DNA of 35,673 nt from Nitrospirota bacterium (GCA_029261155.1 JAJDBW010000020.1:1-35673), one strand, 5' to 3'. Numbered from the stretch's first letter, positions 22,891 to 31,500 are shown. The notes: a model not told the origin generated them from the sequence alone. Numbers and translations: made by a program.

Positions 22891-24182
22891 AGTTTCTGGA
22901 ATTACTCGTTGCATCATTAAATCCCTATGGGGTGTATCAATCCAGCCAAAACATGGCGACCAACGTCTTTTTGTTTTTAACCCCGTTTTTATTGGTCATT
23001 GCGGTTGCGATTCGGACCCTTGAAACGCAATTGGATACGGTCAGCGGTGTGGGAAAATGGGAAAAGGCGATCCGTGATTTTATCCTCTTCGGGTTTCTCA
23101 TCGGCTCCTATTTCGGGGTGATGACCCTTCTGAATCTTTTTATGAATGAAGTCTATCTGCTCACCAATGATTTTGGAAATTATCAAACCTTGTCAAAAAA
23201 ACTTGAAACTCTGATGGATATCAGTCTGGGGCTAAAACAAACCGATGCGGAGTGGCTCACCAAACTCAAAGGATTGGACACGACGCCGCATGGCCTGGTC
23301 ATTTTCCTGATCTACCGGGTTTCGAATATCTTTGTGGTGACGACTTATGTTTTTTTACAGGCCGCTCATGCGCTGAGCTATTCTTTTGCCCTGATTATGG
23401 GATTGATTGTCTTGCCGATGGCCATCACACAAAAATTAAATGTCTTAAAGGGCTGGGGGCTTGTGCTGGGTACGGCGTTTTTGTGGCCGATTGTGGAAAG
23501 TCTTTTTATGGGCCTTACGGGGGATATGTTTATTAAAGCCGTGCAAGCCATGCTGGATGAACAAGCGAAGCTGGGGCTGGGACTGGAAGACAAGGCGGAA
23601 ATCCGGGCTTTTTTTGCCACCGTTAATTTTGTGCTGGGCATGATAATGATTACAGCCCCCATCGTGACCGGCGCGGTGCTCGCAGGAGGCAATGCCATGT
23701 TCCCGATGGTAGCGCCATTTGCGGCAGGCTCTATGGCCCTTGCGGGGACTGCATTAGCAAGCGGACGGTCGATTATGCGCGGCGGCGGGGCCACTTTGAG
23801 CGCAGCGGGTGCGCTTGGAGGCATGATGGGTTTGACAAAGGGGGGTGCCGGATTGAGCGGTTCACTTCCCGGCGGAGGCTCCGGTCCTTCGTCTTACGGT
23901 GGCGGACCTCAATCCCGTGGCGGCGGTGGATCAAGTGGATCTTCGGGGGGTTCGTCCGGGGCGTCGTCGGGCGGCTCGTCGCGTGCTTCGTCCGGGCCCT
24001 TGCCGGGCGGGGCTTCGGGAACAACGGCGGCTCAGGCGATATCAGGCGGGGGAGAGGAAAGTCACCTCGGTCCGAAAAGCGAAGAAGCCAGAGAAGCGGA
24101 ACAGCGGGCGGCGGAGAAGAAACGAAAAAAGGGCAGAACCGGCCATTTTGTAAATTTAAATAGCAAAAAGAAGGCGACATAA
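22887..24182 (+). CDS. VirB6/TrbL-like polytopic membrane protein (431 aa)
   Basis: Six or so hydrophobic helices span residues 20-300 (for example VFLFLTPFLLVIAVAIRTL and ILFGFLIGSYFGVMTLLNLF). A central periplasmic loop is at about 90-135. The final hydrophobic stretch is followed by a Gly/Ser-rich region (about 310-390; GGGGSSGSSGGSSGASSGGS) and a basic tail. This is the channel component of type IV systems. The Gly/Ser tail is long and repetitive, a DNA segment that probably slips in replication. The start overlaps the VirB5 stop; a 12-base gap separates it from VirB8. Confidence 0.85.
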   Translation: MKFLELLVASLNPYGVYQSSQNMATNVFLFLTPFLLVIAVAIRTLETQLDTVSGVGKWEKAIRDFILFGFLIGSYFGVMTLLNLFMNEVYLLTNDFGNYQTLSKKLETLMDISLGLKQTDAEWLTKLKGLDTTPHGLVIFLIYRVSNIFVVTTYVFLQAAHALSYSFALIMGLIVLPMAITQKLNVLKGWGLVLGTAFLWPIVESLFMGLTGDMFIKAVQAMLDEQAKLGLGLEDKAEIRAFFATVNFVLGMIMITAPIVTGAVLAGGNAMFPMVAPFAAGSMALAGTALASGRSIMRGGGATLSAAGALGGMMGLTKGGAGLSGSLPGGGSGPSSYGGGPQSRGGGGSSGSSGGSSGASSGGSSRASSGPLPGGASGTTAAQAISGGGEESHLGPKSEEAREAEQRAAEKKRKKGRTGHFVNLNSKKKAT

Positions 24183-24194
24183 GGACTTTATTTT

Positions 24195-24923
24195 ATGAAT
24201 GTAATAGATGAAAATACTGTCAATTCTGATCTTTTGAAAGAAAAAGAGAATGAGGAAGCAGAAAAGAATGGGGAAGAGGTGTTTCCTGCATCCCCCCTTA
24301 AAAGCGAAAAAGCGGTTCGATCCGAAGACCAACGGCAGGCGGAGTCTTTCATTAAAAAGCTGCAAAGATTCGCTATTCTGGGATGGTTTCTTTTTTTTAT
24401 CGTCTTTGCGGTCCTGCTTGCGTCGTATTTTCTGGGCGTGGTTCTTCCCAAACCGCTCCTGGTCGTAGACAGTGAAGGCCGGGTCATGGGTCAGATTGAT
24501 TTTTTAGAACCCGTCAAACGTCTGGACGCAGAAATCATTACAGGGGGCATGCGCTTTTTAGATTTTTATCTTTCCTTGAACAGCGAGACCATTTTTGATG
24601 ATTATACGATTGCCACCGGCATGATGGGCCCTGATCTATTGGAAGAAAGTAAACGCCTGATTTCGGAGGATGGCTATCTTCAAAAAATCGCAATTGCGAA
24701 GTCCCGTTCACACATTGCATTTGATCAGGAGGAACATCCCCCTGAAATCATTAGCAGGGGTGAACAGGAAACCGCTGTGCGCTATCAGGGGGTTTTGACG
24801 ATGTTTCAAGAAAATAACGCCCCCGTTCAGAATCCCTTTAACATCACCCTGTTTATGAAGATTCATCCGAGTACATCGCTCAGGAGGTCCGGCATTGAAA
24901 TTACTGCCCTACACGATAATTAG
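24195..24923 (+). CDS. VirB8-like assembly factor (242 aa)
   Basis: Bitopic inner-membrane protein. A charged cytoplasmic part (residues 1-58) leads to one transmembrane helix at about 60-85 (ILGWFLFFIVFAVLLASYFL), then a periplasmic domain with FLEPVKRLDAEII, YTIATGMMGPDLLEESKR and the strands QETAVRYQGVLTMF and FNITLFMKIHP. The order matches VirB8/TraE, which links the core complex to the inner-membrane ring. The last 29 bases overlap the VirB9-like gene in another frame. Confidence 0.8.
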   Translation: MNVIDENTVNSDLLKEKENEEAEKNGEEVFPASPLKSEKAVRSEDQRQAESFIKKLQRFAILGWFLFFIVFAVLLASYFLGVVLPKPLLVVDSEGRVMGQIDFLEPVKRLDAEIITGGMRFLDFYLSLNSETIFDDYTIATGMMGPDLLEESKRLISEDGYLQKIAIAKSRSHIAFDQEEHPPEIISRGEQETAVRYQGVLTMFQENNAPVQNPFNITLFMKIHPSTSLRRSGIEITALHDN

Positions 24924-25812
24924 TTTACTGTTTTGTTTTGGATCGGTGTTGAAGGTCTCGGCCAAACCGCAGACCAAAAGGGTGACGCTCAAACGGGTGA
25001 CGCATTTGACCGTGGATATTCTGCCGGACATGGGCAGTCATTTCATCTTTCCGTTTGTGCTGGATGAAAATGACAGTACGATCCCCTTTACCAATGTTTC
25101 GACCAATAAACTGTTCAAGACCGAGCGGTCCAAAAACCGAAATACCTTTGTGGTCTCGATTGACGGGGATCAAGTGCCGGAAGAATATCGGGGGAGGGCG
25201 CTACCGCAATATTATGGCAACCTCTTTCTCGTGGCCGGGGATTACAACATTACTGTTGAGCTTCGGACCACCAACGACCTTGAGAAACATTTTACTGAAT
25301 ATATCTTTGAACTGGGCGATCTGGAAGAAGAACTCTTGCTTCAAAAAATGGTTCAAAACCGGCTGGCCCTGCTTGAAAAGGATTTTCAAAAACGTCTGGC
25401 TGAGATTGACGACCTTGCGGAAGACAAGGTGATTACAAAGCTTGGGGAACTGGCCGCACAGCCTCCGATCGTCAAAAACATCAAAGAAGAACAGGAACTT
25501 CAATCAGACGACGGACCGATTGTGCTGTATGTAGACCGGGCCTTGCAGTATGGGCGGTTTGTGTCCTATGTCTATCAGATTGAAAACCGGACAAACAAAG
25601 CCCTGAGTGTTACGGGCATTCAAGTGCTTCAGAACAATGAGGAAGGCGGCACCCCATCGCGTATTCACTCGGTGCAGGACATGCCCCCGCGTTTAATGGT
25701 GGACCAGATCTTTAACGGTGTGGTGTCGATGAATCGAAGGCATGTCGATCCTGAAAATCTCATCACACTGCGCATCACAACGAACAAGGGAGATGTGAAC
25801 GCGACATGGTAA
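24895..25812 (+). CDS. VirB9/TraK-like outer core protein (305 aa)
   Basis: The TTG start (24895) has CAGGAGG 7 bases upstream and overlaps VirB8 by 29 bases. A signal peptide runs to SAKPQ (about residue 23). Residues 30-130 are strand-rich (HLTVDILPDMGSHFIFPFVL, NTFVVSIDGD, YYGNLFLVAGDYNITVELR), a VirB9/TraK type N-terminal domain. After a helical linker (130-210), residues 212-300 form the second strand-rich part (LYVDRALQYGRFVSYVYQIE). It would form the outer-membrane core with VirB10. Family similarity is by layout and gene order. Confidence 0.8.
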   Translation: MKLLPYTIISLLFCFGSVLKVSAKPQTKRVTLKRVTHLTVDILPDMGSHFIFPFVLDENDSTIPFTNVSTNKLFKTERSKNRNTFVVSIDGDQVPEEYRGRALPQYYGNLFLVAGDYNITVELRTTNDLEKHFTEYIFELGDLEEELLLQKMVQNRLALLEKDFQKRLAEIDDLAEDKVITKLGELAAQPPIVKNIKEEQELQSDDGPIVLYVDRALQYGRFVSYVYQIENRTNKALSVTGIQVLQNNEEGGTPSRIHSVQDMPPRLMVDQIFNGVVSMNRRHVDPENLITLRITTNKGDVNATW

Positions 25813-26792
25813 GGCTGATGCTCATCCTTGTGCTGCTTTTCCCCGTCTCGAGTCATGCCTTGAGCAAGGCCGAATTGCACGAATTGAATAATATCTACCT
25901 TGAAAAACAAGCCGAGCGGGAACGAAATTTAAACACGAATGACCTGAACCGCCTGCTTCCAAAACCCGATGAAAAAACACCCTTAAAAAAAGAAGCCCCG
26001 CGTCCTGAAAAAACAGAAGTCCCTCAAGAGGACAGAAAAACAGAGACCCCAAAAACAAAGGAAGCGGACAAATATACAGCAGAAAAAGACAAGGAAGTGA
26101 ATCGGTCTCAAAACAAAGGCGAGCCGGTTCGTAAGGGACAGAACGGTGAGCCTTTAAAGGCAGGTTCCGTTCCCCCCCGGATCTTTGAAGAGGGAAAAGA
26201 CGGGATCTATATTGCCCCGCCCCGTATCGGCGGTTATGAGCCGCTTGTCGATGCGGTTGAACCCGACAAAAGGCGGGTGTTTGGAATCCGTATTGGCACT
26301 TGGATTCAAGCGGAACTCCGACGACCGGCGAGCAGTTCAGAGCCGGGATTAATCGAGATCTATACCACCGAGACGATTCGGGGCGATAGAAAGGCACTGC
26401 CTTCAGGCACCACCTTATTTGCCCAAAAAAACTATAACGCCGGCACGAAAAAACAGGATTTCCTCGTCGAAAAAGGCATCACACCGCAAGGAAAAGAATT
26501 TGAAATGAAGGGACTGGTGTTTGACCTGAATCAAGCAGCGGGGCTGATCGGCCATATCTCGGCGGATTCCCAGATGATTGTCGAACGATCCACCTCCAAA
26601 GGGGTGTTGGCCGCCGGGGGAGCCGTGGCTGAAAGTCTGGCTCAGAATTCTCTTGTGGGGGCGGCAGGCTCAGCGGCGGCAGAATCCTTGTTAGAGGACA
26701 GTTCCGGGGCCGTGGAACGTTCCAAGACCTTGAAACAAACCATTCTGTCCCAACCCCAAAAATTATTGATTCGGATTGAGGAGACCTTTTGA
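25806..26792 (+). CDS. VirB10/TrbI-like core complex protein (328 aa)
   Basis: Core protein bridging both membranes. After a hydrophobic start (MVRLMLILVLLFPVSSHA) comes a 100-residue Lys/Glu/Pro-rich flexible part, typical of the periplasmic stretch. The C-terminal domain (about 170-328) has the VirB10 pattern I-x-I-x-T-W-I-x-A-x-L, GLIEIYTTETI, LPSGTTLFAQ, KGLVFDL, and a Gly/Ala/Ser segment near 265-300 that may form the outer-membrane helix. Oddly, the N-terminus looks like a cleavable signal peptide rather than a cytoplasmic tail plus anchor. It overlaps VirB9 by 7 bases. Confidence 0.8.
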   Translation: MVRLMLILVLLFPVSSHALSKAELHELNNIYLEKQAERERNLNTNDLNRLLPKPDEKTPLKKEAPRPEKTEVPQEDRKTETPKTKEADKYTAEKDKEVNRSQNKGEPVRKGQNGEPLKAGSVPPRIFEEGKDGIYIAPPRIGGYEPLVDAVEPDKRRVFGIRIGTWIQAELRRPASSSEPGLIEIYTTETIRGDRKALPSGTTLFAQKNYNAGTKKQDFLVEKGITPQGKEFEMKGLVFDLNQAAGLIGHISADSQMIVERSTSKGVLAAGGAVAESLAQNSLVGAAGSAAAESLLEDSSGAVERSKTLKQTILSQPQKLLIRIEETF

Positions 26793-27367
26793 AAAAGAAA
26801 ACCCTTTTGATTCTTTTAGTGATTGTCATGATTCCGAGTGTTTCTTTTGCGCGGGATCGAAAGTGGAAGGCGGGTTTGATGATGGGGCCTTCTGTGATTT
26901 TGGTAGATGATCCGGCGGGGAGTACAGAAATAGAAACCTCTTTGAGCTTTCTAAATGGGATTGTAACCCTGCCAGCCAGACGAGACACCCGGATTTTTAT
27001 TCATCTTTTTTATGAAGATTTTAATCTGAATAATACAGGCAATAAGGTGTCTGGCAGTATCAAAAGCTTAGGGCTGAATACCTCTTACCAATGGCGGTAT
27101 CGGCATTCAAGATCATGGAAACCCTGGTTTGGGGTGGGTTTGGGGTTTTCGCAGGACGAATTTAAAAGCCGGGCTTTGTTGGATTCAGGGGGCTTCATTG
27201 TTCAGGATTTACCGGATCGAGAAGACAATGCAATCAATTTATTACTGAATGCCAGTACGCAATTAAAACAATGGTGGATGCTCGATTTTGGGGTACACGG
27301 TCAGATTGACATCCCCATCTCAGGAGACATCACGCGGTTTATGATTTTAGGAACGATTCTCTATTAA
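26789..27367 (+). CDS. Outer-membrane beta-barrel-like protein (192 aa)
   Basis: It begins with TTG (26789), overlapping the VirB10 stop, with GGAG 8 bases upstream. A signal peptide to SFA-RDRKW (about residue 21) precedes alternating strands: KAGLMMGPSVILV, TRIFIHLFYEDFNL, SLGLNTSYQWRYRHS, PWFGVGLGFSQ, MLDFGVHGQIDIP and a final aromatic strand ending in ILY. An aromatic C-terminal residue and this strand length fit an eight-strand barrel, of the OmpW/OmpX kind. Its place at the end of the transfer operon is unusual for VirB systems; it may help pore or surface assembly. Confidence 0.7.
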   Translation: MKKKTLLILLVIVMIPSVSFARDRKWKAGLMMGPSVILVDDPAGSTEIETSLSFLNGIVTLPARRDTRIFIHLFYEDFNLNNTGNKVSGSIKSLGLNTSYQWRYRHSRSWKPWFGVGLGFSQDEFKSRALLDSGGFIVQDLPDREDNAINLLLNASTQLKQWWMLDFGVHGQIDIPISGDITRFMILGTILY

Positions 27368-27395
27368 CCCTACTGTAAGCATTAAAGGATACCCA

Positions 27396-30338
27396 ATGTT
27401 TAGGAAAATAACCGGATTATTGATCGCGCTTTCAATCGGACTCGTTTCTTGCGCCGATAATGGGGGCGCACCGCAACGGCGCGCGGGGGCGGAAGTGGAA
27501 GGCTTTGCCGTCGATGCCCAAATCGTAACGGGGGAGGTCGTCGTCTATTCCTTTTTAAATGGGGTAAAAGGGGCGGGTTTGGGCAGCGCCTTAACGGATG
27601 ATCGCGGGTTCTACAGCATTCTCCTTCAAGCCCCGGATCAACCGATTCTTATTGAGATTGAAAACGGGTCTTATACAGAAGAGGCCAGCGGCAAAAGTGT
27701 GTTTATGAAGGCGGGTCAAGTCCTTCGGGCGCTGACCTTCTACGAATCGGGAATCCCTGTCAATTCAATGGTGACGCCCTTTACCCACTTGGCGGCGGGT
27801 TTGGCCGAATACCGCATCTCGCAAGGGACAGCGGTAGCAACGGCAATTACCGAGGCGAGCAGCGCGATCTCCGCGATGACCGGGATCGATATTTTAACGA
27901 CAGAGCCCCACAATATCACCGATCCGGGAAACGCCAGTACCATTATTACCGACGAGTTGGTGTATGGGTTTTGGGCGGCTGGCATTTCAAGCTGGACCGC
28001 CGAGGCCAGCGGGAAAAATGGGAATGACCCGCACGATATCTGGACCTCTATCGCTTTTTCGCAAGTCATGTATCGGGACATCCGGGAAGACGGACTGCTC
28101 GACGGAAAAGGGATCGATCCCGAGAGCCAGGCGGTCATTGAACTTGGATTCGGTTTGGTCCCGATCGGTCCCAATACTTATCGAACGGAATTGTCTCGTC
28201 ATATGCTGGCCATGGTGGGGCATGAAGCCAATCAATCGGGTATTCGCTTCGATCAAATTCTAAGCAAAGCGGAGGGATTGTCGAGTATGACGCACGCCAT
28301 TTTCGGGGAGACGCCACCTATCCCCTTGGACACGGAAGGGCCGCTTATCGTGCCCTCCGAGCCGGAAGGTCTGTTCCATAACGGGACCCTCGACTTTTCC
28401 GTGACCGTCAGCGATGCCGTCGGTTTGGGCTCGGTTCATTTCGATCTGGATGGAACGGGGATCGGCCAAGCCTTCGATCCGAATCATCCCTCGATTTTAA
28501 TCAACACCCTGCTGTATTCGGATGGTGCGCATCTCATCGGGGTGAGGGCCATCGATAACCTCGCGAATGAAAGCTATCGGCAATTGGCGATCCAATTCTC
28601 CAACAGTGGATCCAGCGTGAATGTCTTGTCTCCGCATTTCGTCAACAGTTCTCCTACGACCCTATCAGGCAGCTATATCGACAATGGGACAGGGGTGAAA
28701 TCTATTATGGTGCAAGGGGTCCCGGCGGATATCGATCAGGAAAATAAAACCTGGAGTGTCACAATTCCGATCATCCCGCCGAATCCCCAGCAAACCGCCG
28801 CCTTCGTGACAACGGTGCCCATCGATATCACTGATAATCTGGATATCGTCAAGAGCGAAAACGTCGTCTTGACGATGGATACGATTGCCCCGCTCTTTGA
28901 CCCGGCTCCAATTTATAGTAATGCAACATTTATTTCGGGGGGGCAGACGTTTACGCAAAAGCTTTCTTTTGCGGATAGTTCAGATATCCCGATCCGGATC
29001 GAGACGGATCATGTGTCCTTAAACGGCACGGCGGTTTTGGAAGGGCCGCTAAGAAATGCAGATATTCCCTATGTTGTACTTCATGTAGAAGATACAAATA
29101 TCAATGGGGTTTTTACGCCAGAGGATGAAATTACGGCTCAGATTCAGTATTCCTTAGATGGATCGATCTTATCGCCTTTGCATTCGCTGGGGCCGGTCAT
29201 TACCACAACCAATAATTTTCGCTTCATTGTGCCGCTTGTTTCCGAATTCCTGCATGCGGATTGGCATCAGGCGACACCGCTCCAAGAGCATAAAATCGAA
29301 GTCATCATTCGGGACCGGGCGGGGAATACCGCGAATTTCGATTTAGGGTTTTTTGTTGAATTCGCGCCGCCCGCGCCGGTAATCACCTCGAGGGCGATTA
29401 ATCCATTCAGTACGGCCTTTGCGAACCGGGCGCTGCTTTACGGTCAGGTGCTTCAGGTGAGCGAATATGCGATTACCAACCAATCGGATTTCGCCCTGCT
29501 TTTTTCTTTGAAGGATCTCTCGACGCACAGTGTGACGAATACCTTCGAGGACGCCATCCGCATTCATCAAGCGCAAAAGCTTCAGATAGAAAGCTGGCAG
29601 GCGCAATTTCGATTTAAAGTCTTAAATCCTCAGATCAATGGACAAGCTCAAAAAATTGAAAGTCCAAACGAACCCTGGTCTTCTATCTCCTCCTTATCGG
29701 TCAGTTTCGGCAATCAAAACACCCAAGTGATCTCGGTCCCGGCACCGATACAAGAGGGCGTCCACCCTTTATCTGCCGATCAACTGCCGTCTACGGTGAT
29801 GGGGTCATGGAATGCTTTTCATGTCTCCGGTGCCGATCTTTCCGATGTCAATTATTTTGGACCGCTTACAGGGAATGTCTTTATCGCTTCTTATGCTTAC
29901 GACAAACCCAAGGGGAACTATTTTCAAAGACGCGTGACGACCCTGTACCAATCCCTTGGCGGCCATCCATTCAACCAGATCAGCCAAGGACAAGAAAGCC
30001 AGACCTTTGCGACCGATCATTTTAAGGTCTTTAATACAGAGGGCGAGCGCAAGCTTTCCGTGAACGGTTTTTTCCGTCTCCCTTCAAAAGCCACTTATAC
30101 CATCGAAAAATTCATCACCACGCCCTCATTGAGCACCTACAACGATACGGAAGTCGGCAATGCGGCCGCCTTCGCGAGCTACACACCCAAAAAATATGAC
30201 AAAAGGATCGATTGGACCATTAACAATCAGCTTGAAGTCCAAGCCGTCCATGACACCGGCTTTGCACAAGCAGAAGACATGATCGCTTTGAATATTGTAG
30301 AAGGCTTAGGGATAAGCACCTACACCGTTTCACGCTGA
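27396..30338 (+). CDS. Large surface lipoprotein with Ig-like domains, end of the transfer operon (980 aa)
   Basis: The lipobox LVSC places the lipid anchor at C19. Residues 35-110 form a carboxypeptidase-regulatory-like strand domain (VEGFAVDAQIVTGEVVVYSF, DDRGFYSILLQAP). Residues 110-310 are helical (FTHLAAGLAEYRISQGTAVA). Residues 320-650 have Ig-like strands with markers such as LDFSVTVSDAVGLGSVHFDL, DLDGTGIGQAF, VNVLSP and DRAGN. The C-terminal third is strand-rich but not recognised. I infer a surface-displayed adhesin or mating-contact protein made with the conjugation machinery. RBS AAAGGA precedes the ATG; 28 bases separate it from the barrel gene. It is the largest gene in the window. 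Confidence 0.75.
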   Translation: MFRKITGLLIALSIGLVSCADNGGAPQRRAGAEVEGFAVDAQIVTGEVVVYSFLNGVKGAGLGSALTDDRGFYSILLQAPDQPILIEIENGSYTEEASGKSVFMKAGQVLRALTFYESGIPVNSMVTPFTHLAAGLAEYRISQGTAVATAITEASSAISAMTGIDILTTEPHNITDPGNASTIITDELVYGFWAAGISSWTAEASGKNGNDPHDIWTSIAFSQVMYRDIREDGLLDGKGIDPESQAVIELGFGLVPIGPNTYRTELSRHMLAMVGHEANQSGIRFDQILSKAEGLSSMTHAIFGETPPIPLDTEGPLIVPSEPEGLFHNGTLDFSVTVSDAVGLGSVHFDLDGTGIGQAFDPNHPSILINTLLYSDGAHLIGVRAIDNLANESYRQLAIQFSNSGSSVNVLSPHFVNSSPTTLSGSYIDNGTGVKSIMVQGVPADIDQENKTWSVTIPIIPPNPQQTAAFVTTVPIDITDNLDIVKSENVVLTMDTIAPLFDPAPIYSNATFISGGQTFTQKLSFADSSDIPIRIETDHVSLNGTAVLEGPLRNADIPYVVLHVEDTNINGVFTPEDEITAQIQYSLDGSILSPLHSLGPVITTTNNFRFIVPLVSEFLHADWHQATPLQEHKIEVIIRDRAGNTANFDLGFFVEFAPPAPVITSRAINPFSTAFANRALLYGQVLQVSEYAITNQSDFALLFSLKDLSTHSVTNTFEDAIRIHQAQKLQIESWQAQFRFKVLNPQINGQAQKIESPNEPWSSISSLSVSFGNQNTQVISVPAPIQEGVHPLSADQLPSTVMGSWNAFHVSGADLSDVNYFGPLTGNVFIASYAYDKPKGNYFQRRVTTLYQSLGGHPFNQISQGQESQTFATDHFKVFNTEGERKLSVNGFFRLPSKATYTIEKFITTPSLSTYNDTEVGNAAAFASYTPKKYDKRIDWTINNQLEVQAVHDTGFAQAEDMIALNIVEGLGISTYTVSR

Positions 30339-30364
30339 CTTAAAAAGTCTCTAGGTTAAATAAT

Positions 30365-30601
30365 ATGGACAATGTCAAATTAAAAAACGTCACCCTTCAA
30401 TTGCTCTCCCAAGATAGCCAGACGTCTTTTATTTTGACGGAGGAAGACGCCAATAAATTAGTCGAGCGGTTTTGCGGCAAATCCGCAGAGATCCTTAGCC
30501 TGGAAAACAAAGACAAGGATCGGCTTCATGGGAAGATTCACATCCGATTAAATCAGGTGGGGATTTTAGAGGAAGAGGATTTTCAGGGGACAACTTCTTA
30601 A
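30365..30601 (+). CDS. Small hypothetical protein (78 aa)
   Basis: No family recognised. It is an acidic, soluble protein with a strand-rich start (MDNVKLKNVTLQLLSQDSQT), a helix (EEDANKLVERFCG) and a charged end. It has no export signal. It follows the large lipoprotein by 26 bases in the same direction, so it may share that transcript. Just after it leader element copy 3 begins. Confidence 0.6.
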   Translation: MDNVKLKNVTLQLLSQDSQTSFILTEEDANKLVERFCGKSAEILSLENKDKDRLHGKIHIRLNQVGILEEEDFQGTTS

Positions 30602-30632
30602 AAACACGATCATCAAAAATCTTTAACTGAGA

Positions 30633-30846
30633 CCTACCCTTCGGGACAAGGTAGGCCGAATAAGAAGGAAGCAGGTCCCGCAGAGGCCGCGCCTTCTCAA
30701 GTTTCAGTCACGCCCCCTGCAAGCCCTGTCTATTCGATGTCATCCGGCCGGTTGAACTTCTTTTCATTTCTTTTTCCTCTGAGGCTTTTGTGACAGAGGG
30801 AAAAAGAAATTTGTTTTAAGGGAAACCACGTCAAGGAGCATCGGGA
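30633..30846 (+). promoter_or_regulatory. Leader element copy 3, upstream of small gene 2 and ssb
   Basis: It has the same order as copy 2: an upstream hairpin (CCTACC 30633-30638 with GGTAGG 30650-30655), GGAAGCAG, the conserved TTCAGTCACG to TGTCTATTCG block, then the main stem. The main stem 30767-30781 pairs with 30794-30809 with one bulge, around the loop AGGCTTTTGTGA. GAAATTTGTTTTAAGGG and CACGTCAAGGAG follow. The stem bases are unrelated to copies 1 and 2, but the loop end TTTTGTGA and the tail are conserved. Confidence 0.65.
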
Positions 30847-31050
30847 ATGCTAAGTCATCGCGTACATTTCATCGCATCCAGATTTTCCGATTTTCAGGGT
30901 TTCAAGGTTCGTCCTTATACCCATCAGCTATTAGTTGTCACGGCTGACGGGAAACGGACTCTGTTTTTCGAGGAAGTAGATTTCTGGAAATACACCGGGG
31001 ATCTCATGAGCAACATCATCAAAAGGAGGAATAAAAATGCAAACGTATAA
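30847..31050 (+). CDS. Small conserved hypothetical protein, copy 2 (67 aa)
   Basis: Homologue of the 72-aa protein at 98. It shares R-x-x-FIAS-x-F, GFKV-x-P-x-T, QL-x-V, GKR and the F-F-rich segment. AGGAG lies 8 bases before the ATG. Its last 14 bases overlap the ssb start in another frame. In the first copy the overlapping partner is DUF932, so the small gene appears as a translational coupler ahead of different early genes. Confidence 0.75.
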   Translation: MLSHRVHFIASRFSDFQGFKVRPYTHQLLVVTADGKRTLFFEEVDFWKYTGDLMSNIIKRRNKNANV

Positions 31051-31417
31051 CAAAGCCACCTTAATCGGTTTTTTAGGAAACGACCCGAAACTGCATGAAA
31101 CCGAAAAATCCAAGCTCGCCGCTTTTTCGCTGGCCACGACAGAACGGGACGCCGAAGGCAAAGAGATCGCCGAATGGCACGATGTGGTCACCTTCGGAAA
31201 GACTGCGGATTATGTCGGGGTATACTTTAAAAAGGGCGCTTTTGCCCTGGTCGAAGGCCGCATTAGATCACGAAAATGGATAGACAAGGACGGGAACAAC
31301 CGATCGACTAAAACCATCGTCGCAAGCCGGATCTTACATATGGAGCGGAAAGACGCCGAATCGATCATCGAGGCCGAGGCCTCCGCCGGAGAGATTCTTG
31401 AGGATGTTCCGTTCTAA
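31037..31417 (+). CDS. ssb: Single-stranded DNA-binding protein (126 aa)
   Basis: Covers single-stranded DNA during replication and after conjugative entry. OB-fold markers are present: NKATLIGFLGNDPKL, F-x-L-A-T-T, EWHDVVTFGKTADYVGVYFK then KGAFALVEGRIRSRKW and TIVASRILHM. The C-terminus ends in EILEDVPF, an SSB tip of the D-x-P-F kind that recruits partner proteins. At 126 residues it is short, with little linker, as is common for plasmid SSBs. AAAGGAGG precedes the ATG. Confidence 0.93.
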   Translation: MQTYNKATLIGFLGNDPKLHETEKSKLAAFSLATTERDAEGKEIAEWHDVVTFGKTADYVGVYFKKGAFALVEGRIRSRKWIDKDGNNRSTKTIVASRILHMERKDAESIIEAEASAGEILEDVPF

Positions 31418-31432
31418 GTGGGAAGGTGGGTC

Positions 31433-31473
31433 TTGCTCTCCCTCCCTGCACAATGGGGAGGGAGGGAGAGCAA
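31433..31473 (+). terminator. Hairpin after ssb
   Basis: TTGCTCTCCCTCCCT (31433-31447) pairs perfectly with 31459-31473 around an 11-base loop. It begins 15 bases after the ssb stop. A T-run is absent (TATATCTC follows). It probably ends the small gene/ssb transcript or protects its 3' end. Confidence 0.6.
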
Positions 31474-31500
31474 TATATCTCAAAGGAAAGGGTAGAATTT

